From positions 1 to 45,684 of the forward strand of contig NZ_BPQS01000041.1 in the NCBI RefSeq assembly GCF_022179385.1: a stretch of 45,684 bases of DNA, read 5' to 3'. The notes under the pieces were generated by a model, which was not told the origin of the DNA, did no database searches, and saw only the letters and a program-made list of their open reading frames with translations. The DNA is from Methylobacterium longum. GTDB lineage: Bacteria > Pseudomonadota > Alphaproteobacteria > Rhizobiales > Beijerinckiaceae. Of this stretch, positions 8,514 through 16,737 are shown piece by piece; the stretch's first letter is position 1; the number at the start of each line of letters is the position of its first letter. The position numbers and the translations under genes are program-made.

Positions 8514-8533
8514 TGTCTGCCATATGACAGATG
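8514..8533. promoter_or_regulatory. TetR operator 2 (near-palindrome)
   Basis: TGTCTGCCATATGACAGATG matches operator 1 at 17 of 20 positions. It ends at the GGAGG ribosome site of the TetR gene (8533-8537), so binding here should block the regulator's own transcription (autorepression). Confidence 0.75.
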
Positions 8534-8543
8534 GAGGTTGGGA

Positions 8544-9119
8544 ATGGCAGCGACGTTGAAGAGGGATGTGCGCGAGGCGATCCTCGTGGCTGCGAGGGAA
8601 GCAGCGATGGCCTATGGCTACGCCGGCATCAACTTCCGTGATCTCGCGGAGACCGTCGGTATCAAGGCCGCAAGCATCAACTACTACTACGCCAACAAGG
8701 CCATCCTCGGCGAAGCGGTTGCGCGCCGTTATTGGGAAGACATTGTTCGCGATCTTGAAGCTATTTCGGCACGTGCGCAAAGCCCAATCGAAGCGCTACG
8801 GCGGTACCCTGGCATCTTTCGCCTATCCCTGGAGCGCAACAATCGCATGTGCCTCAGCAGCTTCATGGCGACAGAATATGACGCGTTGCCTGAGCAGGTT
8901 TTGAAGGAGGTCCAGTCTTTTGCCGACGTCAATACGGCCTGGATCCGCGAGCAGCTGGTTGCTGCAAAGCTGGTTGAGCCGAGGGACGGCGAGATGAGAG
9001 CGCGCGCCATCTATGCTGCTGTTGCCGGAGCTCAGATCATCGCTCGAAGTCGCTCGGACACAAATCTGTTCGACTCCTTGATCAGGAGCTACCAAGAGGC
9101 GGGACTACTGCCGAACTGA
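8544..9119 (+). CDS. TetR/AcrR-family transcriptional repressor
   Basis: 191-residue TetR-family protein. The HTH is at about residues 8-54: REAILVAAREAAMAYGYAGINFRDLAETVGI, then SINYYYANKAIL, a typical recognition helix and start of helix 4. The C-terminal ligand domain is unremarkable. The ATG at 8544 follows GGAGG with good spacing; an upstream in-frame ATG lies inside operator 1 and would give an unstructured N-terminal extension. It is divergent from the GST-tautomerase operon and flanked by two matching palindromes, so it likely represses both directions until an electrophile or aromatic ligand binds. Confidence 0.92.
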   Translation: MAATLKRDVREAILVAAREAAMAYGYAGINFRDLAETVGIKAASINYYYANKAILGEAVARRYWEDIVRDLEAISARAQSPIEALRRYPGIFRLSLERNNRMCLSSFMATEYDALPEQVLKEVQSFADVNTAWIREQLVAAKLVEPRDGEMRARAIYAAVAGAQIIARSRSDTNLFDSLIRSYQEAGLLPN

Positions 9120-9447
9120 TCAAAAGCGCGCACGAAACAAGGTTCGCTTCCGTGCATCGCCGGCCGCAAGCGGTTGGGCAGGAATCCACCCCTCTGAGAC
9201 GCTCACGCAGGCGGTCTTCGGCGGCCGATGCTGGATAGAAGTAGAGTGTCCGCGTCGGAGGGAGCGTGCCGGAAAAGCGGACGAGCCCCCGCCAATCTAT
9301 CGCGGGCATACTGGAAGGCATACTGGAAGGCGCCAGGGCTTCCCGAGAGCGGTCGGATCGATCCCCACCCGCAAAGGCCCTGGACGGCATCTTGCACCCG
9401 ATGTCGGGAGGCCTTGCTCGCCGACTAAGCCGAGGGTGCTGATGATA
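9120..9447. other. spacer between convergent genes
   Basis: No credible gene on either strand. It holds a short tandem repeat (9305-9331) and isolated AAGCGGAC and AGCGGTCGG motifs of the kind seen in other spacers here. Confidence 0.4.
9305..9331. repeat. 12-bp tandem repeat
   Basis: GGCATACTGGAA occurs twice back to back and is followed by a third partial GGC. It is perfect over 24 bp and lies in non-coding DNA. Confidence 0.7.
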
Positions 9448-10281
9448 TCACTTCAGGCGCGCGGCAGCCCAGGCGATATGGTCGGCCATGAAGGTCGAGA
9501 TGAAGAAGTAGGAATGGTCGTAGCCCTCGCGCATGTTGAGGGTCAGGGCGATGCCGGCCTTCTTGCAGGCCTCTTCCAGCAGCCAGGGGCGAAGGCCGTC
9601 CTGAAGGAAGCTGTCGGCGGTGCCCTGATCCACCAGGAACTCGGGGAAGCGCTTGCCGTCTTCGATCAGCGCGGTGGCGTCATGGGCGCGCCAGGCAACC
9701 GGGTTGGAACCGAGATACTTCTCGAAGGCCGGCTTCGACCAGCCGGCCGTGGAGGGCTGGGCGATCGGCGCGAAGGCGGAGCAGGACTTGAAGCGCTCCG
9801 GGTAGGTCAGCGCCATGGTGAGCGCCCCGTGGCCGCCCATGGAATGCCCGAAGATGCCCTGGCGGGTCATGTCGGCGGGGAATTCCTTCGCGATGAGCGC
9901 AGGCAGCTCTTCCGTGACGTAGCTCCACATCCGGTAATGCGTGTCGTAGGGCGCCTGCGTGGCGTCCAGGTAGAAGCCGGCGCCGGAGCCGAACTGCCAA
10001 TTGCCGTCCTCGTCCGGGATGCCGGGGCCGCGCGGGCTGGTATCGGGGGCCACGATGATGACGCCATGCTCGGCGGCTGCGGCCCGGTACTCGCCCTTGT
10101 CCATGACGTTGGCGTGCGTGCAGGTGAGTCCCGACAGGTACCACAGCACCGGGACCGGGCCGTTCTCGGCTTGGGGCGGCACGAAGACCGCGAAGGTCAT
10201 CGCGCATCCCGTGGTCTGCGCATCGTGCTTGTAGACGCCCTGCGTGCCGCCGTGGGCGCGGGCCTTCGAGATGGTTTCCAT
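9448..10281 (-). CDS. fghA: S-formylglutathione hydrolase
   Basis: 277-residue esterase D-family enzyme that hydrolyses S-formylglutathione to formate and glutathione, the second step of glutathione-dependent formaldehyde oxidation. The family length is about 280. The catalytic triad is visible: Ser147 in GHSMGG, Asp223 in DQGTADSFL and His256 in GYDHSYFF. The LTCTHANVM block near residue 55 is typical. Start at 10281 follows an AGGAGAAC ribosome site. It lies 214 bp downstream of the class III alcohol dehydrogenase on the same strand, which produces its substrate. Confidence 0.96.
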   Translation of the reverse strand: METISKARAHGGTQGVYKHDAQTTGCAMTFAVFVPPQAENGPVPVLWYLSGLTCTHANVMDKGEYRAAAAEHGVIIVAPDTSPRGPGIPDEDGNWQFGSGAGFYLDATQAPYDTHYRMWSYVTEELPALIAKEFPADMTRQGIFGHSMGGHGALTMALTYPERFKSCSAFAPIAQPSTAGWSKPAFEKYLGSNPVAWRAHDATALIEDGKRFPEFLVDQGTADSFLQDGLRPWLLEEACKKAGIALTLNMREGYDHSYFFISTFMADHIAWAAARLK

Positions 10282-10449
10282 CAGCTTTGTTCTCCTGCTC
10301 GGGAGCCGAAAGCCCCGCTCCGGGGCTGGATGGTGTGTGACCAGTTTTGACAGAGCCCGGCGCCGTTTGAATCGTTCGCGTCCTGCCGGTCCCCCGCATG
10401 GGCAAAGGGCAGGACGCGGGCGTCCCTCGCGCGGGGAACAACCGGATGG

Positions 10450-10487
10450 GACACGGATCCTCAGACCCGGAGGAGGGGATCCGCGTC
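10450..10487. terminator. hairpin between class III ADH and fghA
   Basis: Arms GACACGGATCC (10450-10460) and GGATCCGCGTC (10477-10487) pair over 11 positions with one mismatch. It starts 8 bp after the dehydrogenase stop on the minus strand. No T-tract follows, so it may be a processing or stabilising hairpin rather than a full terminator. Confidence 0.4.
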
Positions 10488-10495
10488 CATCCTTC

Positions 10496-11632
10496 TCAGT
10501 AGACGACGACGGACCGGATCGACTTACCCTCGTGCATCAGGTCGAAGCCGTGATTGATCTCTTCGAGCGGCATGGTGTGGGTGATCAGATCATCGATGTT
10601 GATCTTGCCCTCCATGTACCAGTCCACGATCTTCGGCACGTCCGTGCGACCACGCGCGCCGCCAAAGGCCGAGCCCTTCCAGACGCGACCGGTGACGAGC
10701 TGGAACGGACGGGTCGAGATCTCGCGGCCGGCCTCGGCCACGCCGATGACGATCGACTCGCCCCAGCCGCGATGGCAGCACTCGAGGGCCTGGCGCATCA
10801 CGTGGACATTGCCGGTACAATCGAAGGAGAAGTCGGCGCCCCCGCCGGTGAGGTCGACGATGGCCTGAACCACCTTGTCGGTTCCAACCTCGGTCGGATT
10901 GATGAAGTCGGTCATGCCGAATTTGCGGGCCATGGCCTGCTTCTCCGGGTTGATGTCGACGCCGATGATCTTGTCGGCCCCGACCATGCGGGCAGCCTGG
11001 AGGACGTTGAGGCCGATGCCGCCGAGACCGAAGACCACCACGTTGGCGCCCGGCCAGACCTTGGCGGTGTAGATCACCGCGCCGATGCCGGTGGTCACGC
11101 CGCAGCCGATGTAGCAGATCTTGTCGAAGGGGGCGTCTTCGCGGATCTTGGCCAGCGCGATGGCGGGCAGGACCGTGAAGTTCGAGAAGGTCGAGCAGCC
11201 CATGTAGTGGAACACGGTGCTCGATCCGGCGGGGCTGCCGCCGGTGGAGACGCAGGAGAAGCGGCTCGTGCCGTCCGGCATCACGCCCTGGCCCTGGGTC
11301 GCCCGGATCGCGGTGCACAGGTTCGTGCGCTGGGACAGGCAGGACTTACAGTTGCGGCATTCCGGTGTGTACAGCGGGATGACGTGGTCGCCCGGCTTCA
11401 GCGTGGTGACGCCGGCGCCGACCTCGCGGACGATGCCCGCGCCCTCATGGCCGAGGATCGCCGGGAACTTGCCCTCGGAATCGAGGCCCGAGAGGGTGTA
11501 GGCGTCGGTGTGGCAGATGCCGGTGGCCATCAACTCGACGAGAACCTCGCCGGCCTTGGGGCCCTCGATGTCGATGGTCTCGATCGTAAGAGGCTTCTTC
11601 GCCTCCCACGCGACCGCGGCGCGCGTCTTCAT
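10496..11632 (-). CDS. frmA: S-(hydroxymethyl)glutathione dehydrogenase / class III alcohol dehydrogenase
   Basis: 378-residue zinc- and NAD-dependent enzyme that oxidises S-hydroxymethylglutathione (the formaldehyde-glutathione adduct) to S-formylglutathione. Catalytic-zinc ligands are Cys40 (GICHTDAYT) and His62-Glu63 (GHEGAG). The structural-zinc cysteines are Cys92, Cys95, Cys98 and Cys106. The nucleotide motif is VFGLGGIGLNVLQAA. The ATG at 11632 follows AGGA with proper spacing; a GTG directly before it would add one residue. With fghA it forms the formaldehyde detoxification module expected in a methylotroph. No FrmR-type regulator is adjacent. Confidence 0.96.
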   Translation of the reverse strand: MKTRAAVAWEAKKPLTIETIDIEGPKAGEVLVELMATGICHTDAYTLSGLDSEGKFPAILGHEGAGIVREVGAGVTTLKPGDHVIPLYTPECRNCKSCLSQRTNLCTAIRATQGQGVMPDGTSRFSCVSTGGSPAGSSTVFHYMGCSTFSNFTVLPAIALAKIREDAPFDKICYIGCGVTTGIGAVIYTAKVWPGANVVVFGLGGIGLNVLQAARMVGADKIIGVDINPEKQAMARKFGMTDFINPTEVGTDKVVQAIVDLTGGGADFSFDCTGNVHVMRQALECCHRGWGESIVIGVAEAGREISTRPFQLVTGRVWKGSAFGGARGRTDVPKIVDWYMEGKINIDDLITHTMPLEEINHGFDLMHEGKSIRSVVVY

Positions 11633-12721
11633 CACGTGTTCCTATTGTCTGGATGATCACGGACGGCGCCGAACTGCCGACTCTTCGGCGCGCGTCGCTC
11701 AAGGGCTGCGCACCGAACGGTCCGAGGATCTGCCGCGTGTGTGATGTTTCTTGCGCCCGGATGCAACGTCGGCGTCCGCATTTCCGTCAGGGCGCCCCAT
11801 TCTGATCGGTCCCGGGCATGGGGTGCATCCGCGCCGTCCGAGTTGCGCGCGAACGCCAGACCGTGGATCGCACCCGACCCAGGACCCGGGCGACGGGGCT
11901 CGCCCCTCTCTCCACCGTCCTGGGGAGAGCCGGTGCTGATTGCGCCGGTTCCCGCAACACCGACCGCGGGCCTGGGGCCCAGAGCCCCACGCTTCACACA
12001 CCGCGTGAATCATCTGTCCGCGTCAGTGCATCAGGGGTGCTCGTCGCGAGCCCCGCCACGGTGTCCGTGCCCGGTTGCACGCGTGAGACGCTGTCCGCAG
12101 CGTTATCGAAAGCCGATTGGGCCGCCCCCGATCACCCGTCCACGGCCTCGGTCTCGGTCTCGGATGCCACGGATGCCCAGCCGACCTCGTCGTCGCGGCT
12201 TTCGAGCGTCAGGTCCGCGCGACCGGCGTCCCGCGGGGCGGAGATCGAAGCCGAGCGCGTCGGTGCGTCTACACGCCGTGTCGCCGCCCGCAGATCCGTC
12301 CGCCTGCCCGGGCGCCCGACGCCCCACCTCTCCCGGGTCGATCCTCGCCGAACGTCCGACCTTGCACACGGCCGCAATCCGGCGCGACGGCGTCGGGCCG
12401 AACGCAGGAAAACCGCTTCGGAGCGATGCTGCTGGAAAAGCGGCTGGCCAAATCCCGATCCGCAAGAGCCGTCATTTGGGCTTGAACGGTGGCTCCAAAA
12501 CAGGCGTTCAGGGACGCTCCGGCCACGAGGCTTGATCGTGTCACGACGAGGTCATACGGCCTCCCCCTGGACAACTCCCGCGGGAGACCTCGAAGCGCGC
12601 CGCCGGTCTTTGGCCGACTCGCTCCTGAGCTATAGATCGGTTGAATGGATCCGCTGGCCTGCCGGGGCCGGACAAAGTGTCGAGCCATCGGTGCCGGCCA
12701 CGGCATAGCGGAACGGGCCAT
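11633..12721. other. 1.1-kb stretch without a convincing gene
   Basis: Several long open frames exist on both strands, but all are Arg/Pro/Ser-rich with no family signature, as expected from very GC-rich non-coding DNA. The part at 11885-11935 (CCCTCTCTCC...GGGGAGAG) resembles the small dispersed CTCTCC/GGAGAG palindromes common in alphaproteobacterial spacers. Promoters for the dehydrogenase (left end) and the kinase (right end) should lie here. A diverged gene or ncRNA cannot be excluded. Confidence 0.45.
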
Positions 12722-14575
12722 ATGCAGCGCGCCTCCATAGTCGAGCGATTGTTCCGGGATCCGCCTCGCTGGGTTTCCTATCCAGCAACCATTCTCTTGG
12801 TGGCGGCTGTCTATGGGATATATCGCTGGCTCTGGCCGGCGCTTCAGATCTATCCTTTCTTTCTGTTCTTTCCGATCATCATCGTCGCGGCAGCATTTTT
12901 TGATCGCGGAAGCGGATACCTCGCCACGATACTCAGTGTCCTGGTAATTACATTCATTTTTCCTCCAGTGGATTCGTCGCTGGCGGTCGAGCCGCGCAAC
13001 CTGTTGGCGCTCATAGTATTCCTGCCGGCCGGGCTGGCGTTAAGTGCTTTGCTCGAACTGCGGCACCGACTTCTCCGACAAACCCGCGACGCCCTCAAGC
13101 AGGCGCGCGTCGCCGAGGAACGGACGGAGGTGCTTCTGCACGGCCTGCACCAGAGCGAGGCACGATTCCGGCAGTTCGCGGAGGCCGCCTCCGGTGCGCT
13201 CTGGATCCGGGATGCCCAGACGCTACGCATGGAGTGGCTGAGCCCGGCCTTTGACCGCATCTACGGCTTCCCGGGCGAGGAACTCCTGGACGCCAACCCG
13301 CAGTGCTGGGCCTCATTGATCGTTCCTGACGACCGGGCGGCTGCTCTGGGGCGGCTCGAAGAAGTGAAAAGCGGCAAGGCTGTGGTGCACGAATTCCGCG
13401 TCGTCCGCGCCTCGGACGGTGCGTTCCGCTGGATCAGGAGCACGGACTTCCCGCTCTTCGATGAGCACGATCGGGTGCAGCGCATCGGCGGCATCGCAGA
13501 GGATGTGACCGAGGCTAAGCTCGCCGCGGAGCACCAGGGCGTCCTGCTGGCCGAGTTGCAGCATCGGGTGCGCAATATCATGGCGCAGATTCGCTCCATA
13601 ACGGCCCGCACGGGCGAGAGGGCCGAGACCGTGAGTGAATACGCCGACCTCATGGCCGGACGCCTGCTCACCTTCGCCCGCGTCCAGGCGCTCCTCACCC
13701 GGAGCGCCAACATCGGCGCCAGGATCCTCGACATCATCAACGACGAATTGGCAGCGCAGGCCGGACACCCGGAGCAGTACACACTGCATGGTCCTGACCT
13801 CGTGCTTGCCCCGAAGACCGCCGAGGTTCTGACGCTCGCCGTCCACGAACTCACGACCAATGCTCTCAAGTACGGGGGGCTGTCTGTGCCCGACGGCCGC
13901 GTTACGGCGCGTTGGACGACCTTCGAGCGGGGCGGCTCGTCCTGGCTTGGCCTGGACTGGATCGAGTCGGGCGCGCCGACGAGTTCTCCCGCGGACCTGT
14001 CAGCGCCGAGGCGGCGTGGCTTCGGCAGCGAGATGATCGAGGGACGTATTCCCTACGAATTGGGGGGTCGAGGCGAACTCTCCATCCATCCGCGCGGAGC
14101 ACGGTGCCGCTTGGAGTTCCCCCTGCGGGACCGGTCGAGCATTCTGGAGACAGATGCCCCGCGCCGGGCCGCGATCTACGGAGGTTTGCTCGACATGGCC
14201 GGCGAACCCGATCTGAGCGGCCACCGCATTCTGGTGGTTGAGGACGACTACTATCTTGCCACCGATACCGCGCGGGCGCTGAGAAGCGTTGGCGTGGAGG
14301 TCATCGGCCCGTATCCGACCGAGGAAGGCGCGCGCACCGCCATCACGAACGCAACACCAACGGGCGCAATCCTCGATCTGAATCTCGGCGATCAGGGACC
14401 ATCCTTCGTGCTGGCGGCCGAGCTTCAGACCCGTGGCGTGCCCTTCATCATGGTCACCGGTTACGATGCCGCGGTTATCCCGGCGGAGTTCGAGACGATC
14501 ACGCGGCTGCAGAAGCCGGTGCAAATCCGGCAGATCGTCGGCGCACTCGCAAGGAAGCTCGGTGGGGCTGCCTGA
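12722..14575 (+). CDS. membrane HWE-family histidine kinase with C-terminal receiver
   Basis: 617-residue hybrid sensor kinase. Residues about 20-115 hold three to four membrane segments (DUF4118-like, with an ATILLVAAVYGIYRWLW helix and a following hydrophobic run). A PAS fold spans about 145-265 (FRQFAEAASGALWI through IGGIAEDVTEAK). The HWE phosphoacceptor is ELQHRVRN with His281, followed by an ATP-binding domain containing LAVHELTTNALKYGGL. A receiver domain ends the protein (about 497-617): ILVVEDDYYLA, phospho-acceptor Asp552 in LDLNLGD, then MVTGY and LQKPVQ. HWE kinases often sense light or general stress in this order; no LOV cysteine motif is seen. Start at 12722 (MQRASIVERL) was preferred to an upstream in-frame ATG that lacks a ribosome site. 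Confidence 0.9.
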   Translation: MQRASIVERLFRDPPRWVSYPATILLVAAVYGIYRWLWPALQIYPFFLFFPIIIVAAAFFDRGSGYLATILSVLVITFIFPPVDSSLAVEPRNLLALIVFLPAGLALSALLELRHRLLRQTRDALKQARVAEERTEVLLHGLHQSEARFRQFAEAASGALWIRDAQTLRMEWLSPAFDRIYGFPGEELLDANPQCWASLIVPDDRAAALGRLEEVKSGKAVVHEFRVVRASDGAFRWIRSTDFPLFDEHDRVQRIGGIAEDVTEAKLAAEHQGVLLAELQHRVRNIMAQIRSITARTGERAETVSEYADLMAGRLLTFARVQALLTRSANIGARILDIINDELAAQAGHPEQYTLHGPDLVLAPKTAEVLTLAVHELTTNALKYGGLSVPDGRVTARWTTFERGGSSWLGLDWIESGAPTSSPADLSAPRRRGFGSEMIEGRIPYELGGRGELSIHPRGARCRLEFPLRDRSSILETDAPRRAAIYGGLLDMAGEPDLSGHRILVVEDDYYLATDTARALRSVGVEVIGPYPTEEGARTAITNATPTGAILDLNLGDQGPSFVLAAELQTRGVPFIMVTGYDAAVIPAEFETITRLQKPVQIRQIVGALARKLGGAA

Positions 14576-15099
14576 TCTGGAGCGAGCCCGCTCCCACAGG
14601 CGAGATCGAATGTGGGCCGGTGCGTCGGCAATGTCCGCCACGATGATGCGTTCTTCCGAGAGCGGGCATGTTGCAAATTCACCCACCTTAACCGTTCAGA
14701 GGCGCCGGCCGACGTGACTGGAACGGGCCGAAGGCAGAAGATCCGCTGCGGAGCAGGCCGGCCGCGGAAGCGGACGGTGCCTGCCATGCGGCTGCGGCCG
14801 AGAAGCCCAGTGCGTCCGAGAAACCGAGTGCGTCCCCGCGGGATGCCGCCGGCACCGCCCGCGGTTCCGCTGGCCGGGCTGAAGGAAGCAACGCGGCGTT
14901 GATCCCGCGATGCGCTGGTACGGCAACCAGGCCGCGCGGGACGCCGCACCGGCCGGGTCGTCCCCGGCAGCACCCGCATCGCCGCGTGGGCCGGCGTTCC
15001 GATCGGCGCCGCCGCGCCCTGGCTCCCTTCATCCCCGGCGTCTGGCGCTAGCGGCCCGGGCGAACGGCCGACATCCTGGCGGCTGTGCCGAGGACAGCC
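14576..15099. other. spacer before the amidohydrolase operon
   Basis: No credible gene. It contains an 18-bp tandem repeat (14800-14835) and should hold the promoter of the amidohydrolase-transporter operon. No T-tract terminator is visible after the kinase. Confidence 0.4.
14800..14835. repeat. 18-bp tandem repeat
   Basis: Two adjacent units, GAGAAGCCCAGTGCGTCC and GAGAAACCGAGTGCGTCC, differ at two positions. Located about 265 bp upstream of the amidohydrolase start in non-coding DNA. Confidence 0.65.
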
Positions 15100-16737
15100 A
15101 TGCCGAGCGAGATCACCCTCTTCGAGGCCCGGCGGGTCATCACGATGAATCCATCGCGGCCGGACGCGACGCATATCGCCGTGCGCGACGGGCGCGTGCT
15201 GATGGTCGGGACGCGAGCCGAGTTCGACGGGCTCGACGCGGTTCCGGATCGGTGCTTCGCCGACAAGGTCATCCTGCCCGGCTTCGTCGAGGGGCACGCC
15301 CACGTCATGGAGGGCACCCTCTGGCGCCAGACCTATGTCGGCGCCGGCGACCGCCGCAGCCCGGACGGACGTCGCGTGCCGGGCCTGCGCGACATCGGCG
15401 CCGTCGTGGACCGGCTCTCGGAGGCGGGCCGGTCCATCGCCGACCCGGACCAGCTGCTCTACGGCTGGGGCTTCGATCCGCTGCATCTCGGCGGCGCGCG
15501 CCTGACCCGTCACGACCTCGACCGGGTCTCGACCACCCGGCCGGTGATGGTCCACCACGCCAGCCTGCACATCACCAACGTCAACAGCCTGCTCCTGGAG
15601 ATGGCCGGCTTCGATGAAACCACCGCCCTCGACGGCGTGCCGAAGCTGCCGGACGGCACCCCGTCCGGCGAGCTGCAGGGGATCGCCGCCCGGCTGCGCC
15701 TGTTCCGGGGGCTCGGCTACAACCCCATGAGCGGGACCCTCGACGCCGCCGACGTGGGCCGGTTCGGCGCGGCCGCGCAGCTCCAGGGCATCACCACCAT
15801 CGCCGACCTGCACAACGATCTCACGGACGCGACCGTGGCGGTCTACGGCGCTGCCTGCGTCGAGGGGTTGCCGGTGCGGATCGTGCCGGCGCTGGCCTCG
15901 GTCTCCTGTCCCCCGGAAGATGGCGTCGCCAAGATCGGCCGCCTCGCCGCCGCCAACACCGACCGCCTGCGCTTCGGCATCGTGAAGATCGTCGTCGACG
16001 GCTCGATCCAGGGTTTCACCGCCCGGCTCCTGCCGCCGGGCTATCACAACGGCGCGCCGAACGGGCTCTGGTACGTCGCCCCCGAGGATCTCGACCGGAT
16101 CGTGGGGATCTACCACGCCGCCGGCATCCAGCTTCACATCCACACCAACGGCAACGAGGCCACCGAGGCGGCCCTCGACGCGGTCGAGAAGGCGCAGATC
16201 GCCCATCCCCGTCCCGACCACCGGCACACCCTCCAGCATTGCCAGATGGCGACCGAGGCGCAGCTGCGGCGGGTCAAGGCTCTGGGCCTCTGCCTCAACC
16301 TGTTCTCGAACCATCTCTATTACTGGGGCGACGCCCATCACGACCTGACGATGGGGCCGGAACGGGCGGCCCGGATCGACGCTGCCGGGAGCGCGGCGCG
16401 GCTCGGCATCCCGCTCGCGATCCACTCGGACGCGCCGGTGACGCCGCTCGGGCCACTGTTCACCGCCTGGTGCGCCGTCAACCGGACCACGTCGTCGGGG
16501 CGCCTGCTCGGCCCCGCGGAACGGCTGAGCGTGGCCGAGGCCCTGCACGCCGTGACGCTGGGGGCCGCCTACACCCTGCGGATGGACCATTGCGTCGGCT
16601 CCATCGAGGCCGGGAAGTTCGCCGACTTCGCCGTCCTCGACGCGGATCCGTTCGAGACGCCCCCGGAGGCGCTCAAGGACATCCCGGTCCACACCACGGT
16701 GCTCGGCGGCCGCGTCTTCGCGGTGCCGCCGGCATGA
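15100..16737 (+). CDS. metal-dependent amidohydrolase (YtcJ / amidohydrolase_3 family)
   Basis: 545-residue cytosolic amidohydrolase. The N-terminal small beta domain (ITLFEARRVITMN) is followed by the metal-binding HxH in GFVEGHAHV (His66, His68), a later HIHTNGNEA block, HTLQHCQ, and IHSDAPVTPLGPLF with the conserved Asp; VGSIEAGKFADFAVLD is the typical C-terminal strand. The family includes N-substituted formamide deformylase and other imide/amide hydrolases, so it likely cleaves a C-N bond. The ATG at 15100 follows GAGGACAG; a GTG at 15085 is the alternative. Its stop overlaps the start of the GTPase gene (ATGA), showing translational coupling with the downstream operon. Confidence 0.9.
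   Translation: MPSEITLFEARRVITMNPSRPDATHIAVRDGRVLMVGTRAEFDGLDAVPDRCFADKVILPGFVEGHAHVMEGTLWRQTYVGAGDRRSPDGRRVPGLRDIGAVVDRLSEAGRSIADPDQLLYGWGFDPLHLGGARLTRHDLDRVSTTRPVMVHHASLHITNVNSLLLEMAGFDETTALDGVPKLPDGTPSGELQGIAARLRLFRGLGYNPMSGTLDAADVGRFGAAAQLQGITTIADLHNDLTDATVAVYGAACVEGLPVRIVPALASVSCPPEDGVAKIGRLAAANTDRLRFGIVKIVVDGSIQGFTARLLPPGYHNGAPNGLWYVAPEDLDRIVGIYHAAGIQLHIHTNGNEATEAALDAVEKAQIAHPRPDHRHTLQHCQMATEAQLRRVKALGLCLNLFSNHLYYWGDAHHDLTMGPERAARIDAAGSAARLGIPLAIHSDAPVTPLGPLFTAWCAVNRTTSSGRLLGPAERLSVAEALHAVTLGAAYTLRMDHCVGSIEAGKFADFAVLDADPFETPPEALKDIPVHTTVLGGRVFAVPPA

Noticed and set aside
11741..12708. overlapping plus-strand open frames of 264 and 296 codons
   Set aside because: Arg/Pro/Ser-rich, no ribosome site, no domain, and mutually overlapping in different frames; typical of non-coding high-GC DNA.
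14461..16692. 743-codon open frame on the minus strand
   Set aside because: It is antisense to the amidohydrolase and kinase genes and reads as Arg/Gly/His/Val-rich shadow of GC-rich codons; no domain or ribosome site.
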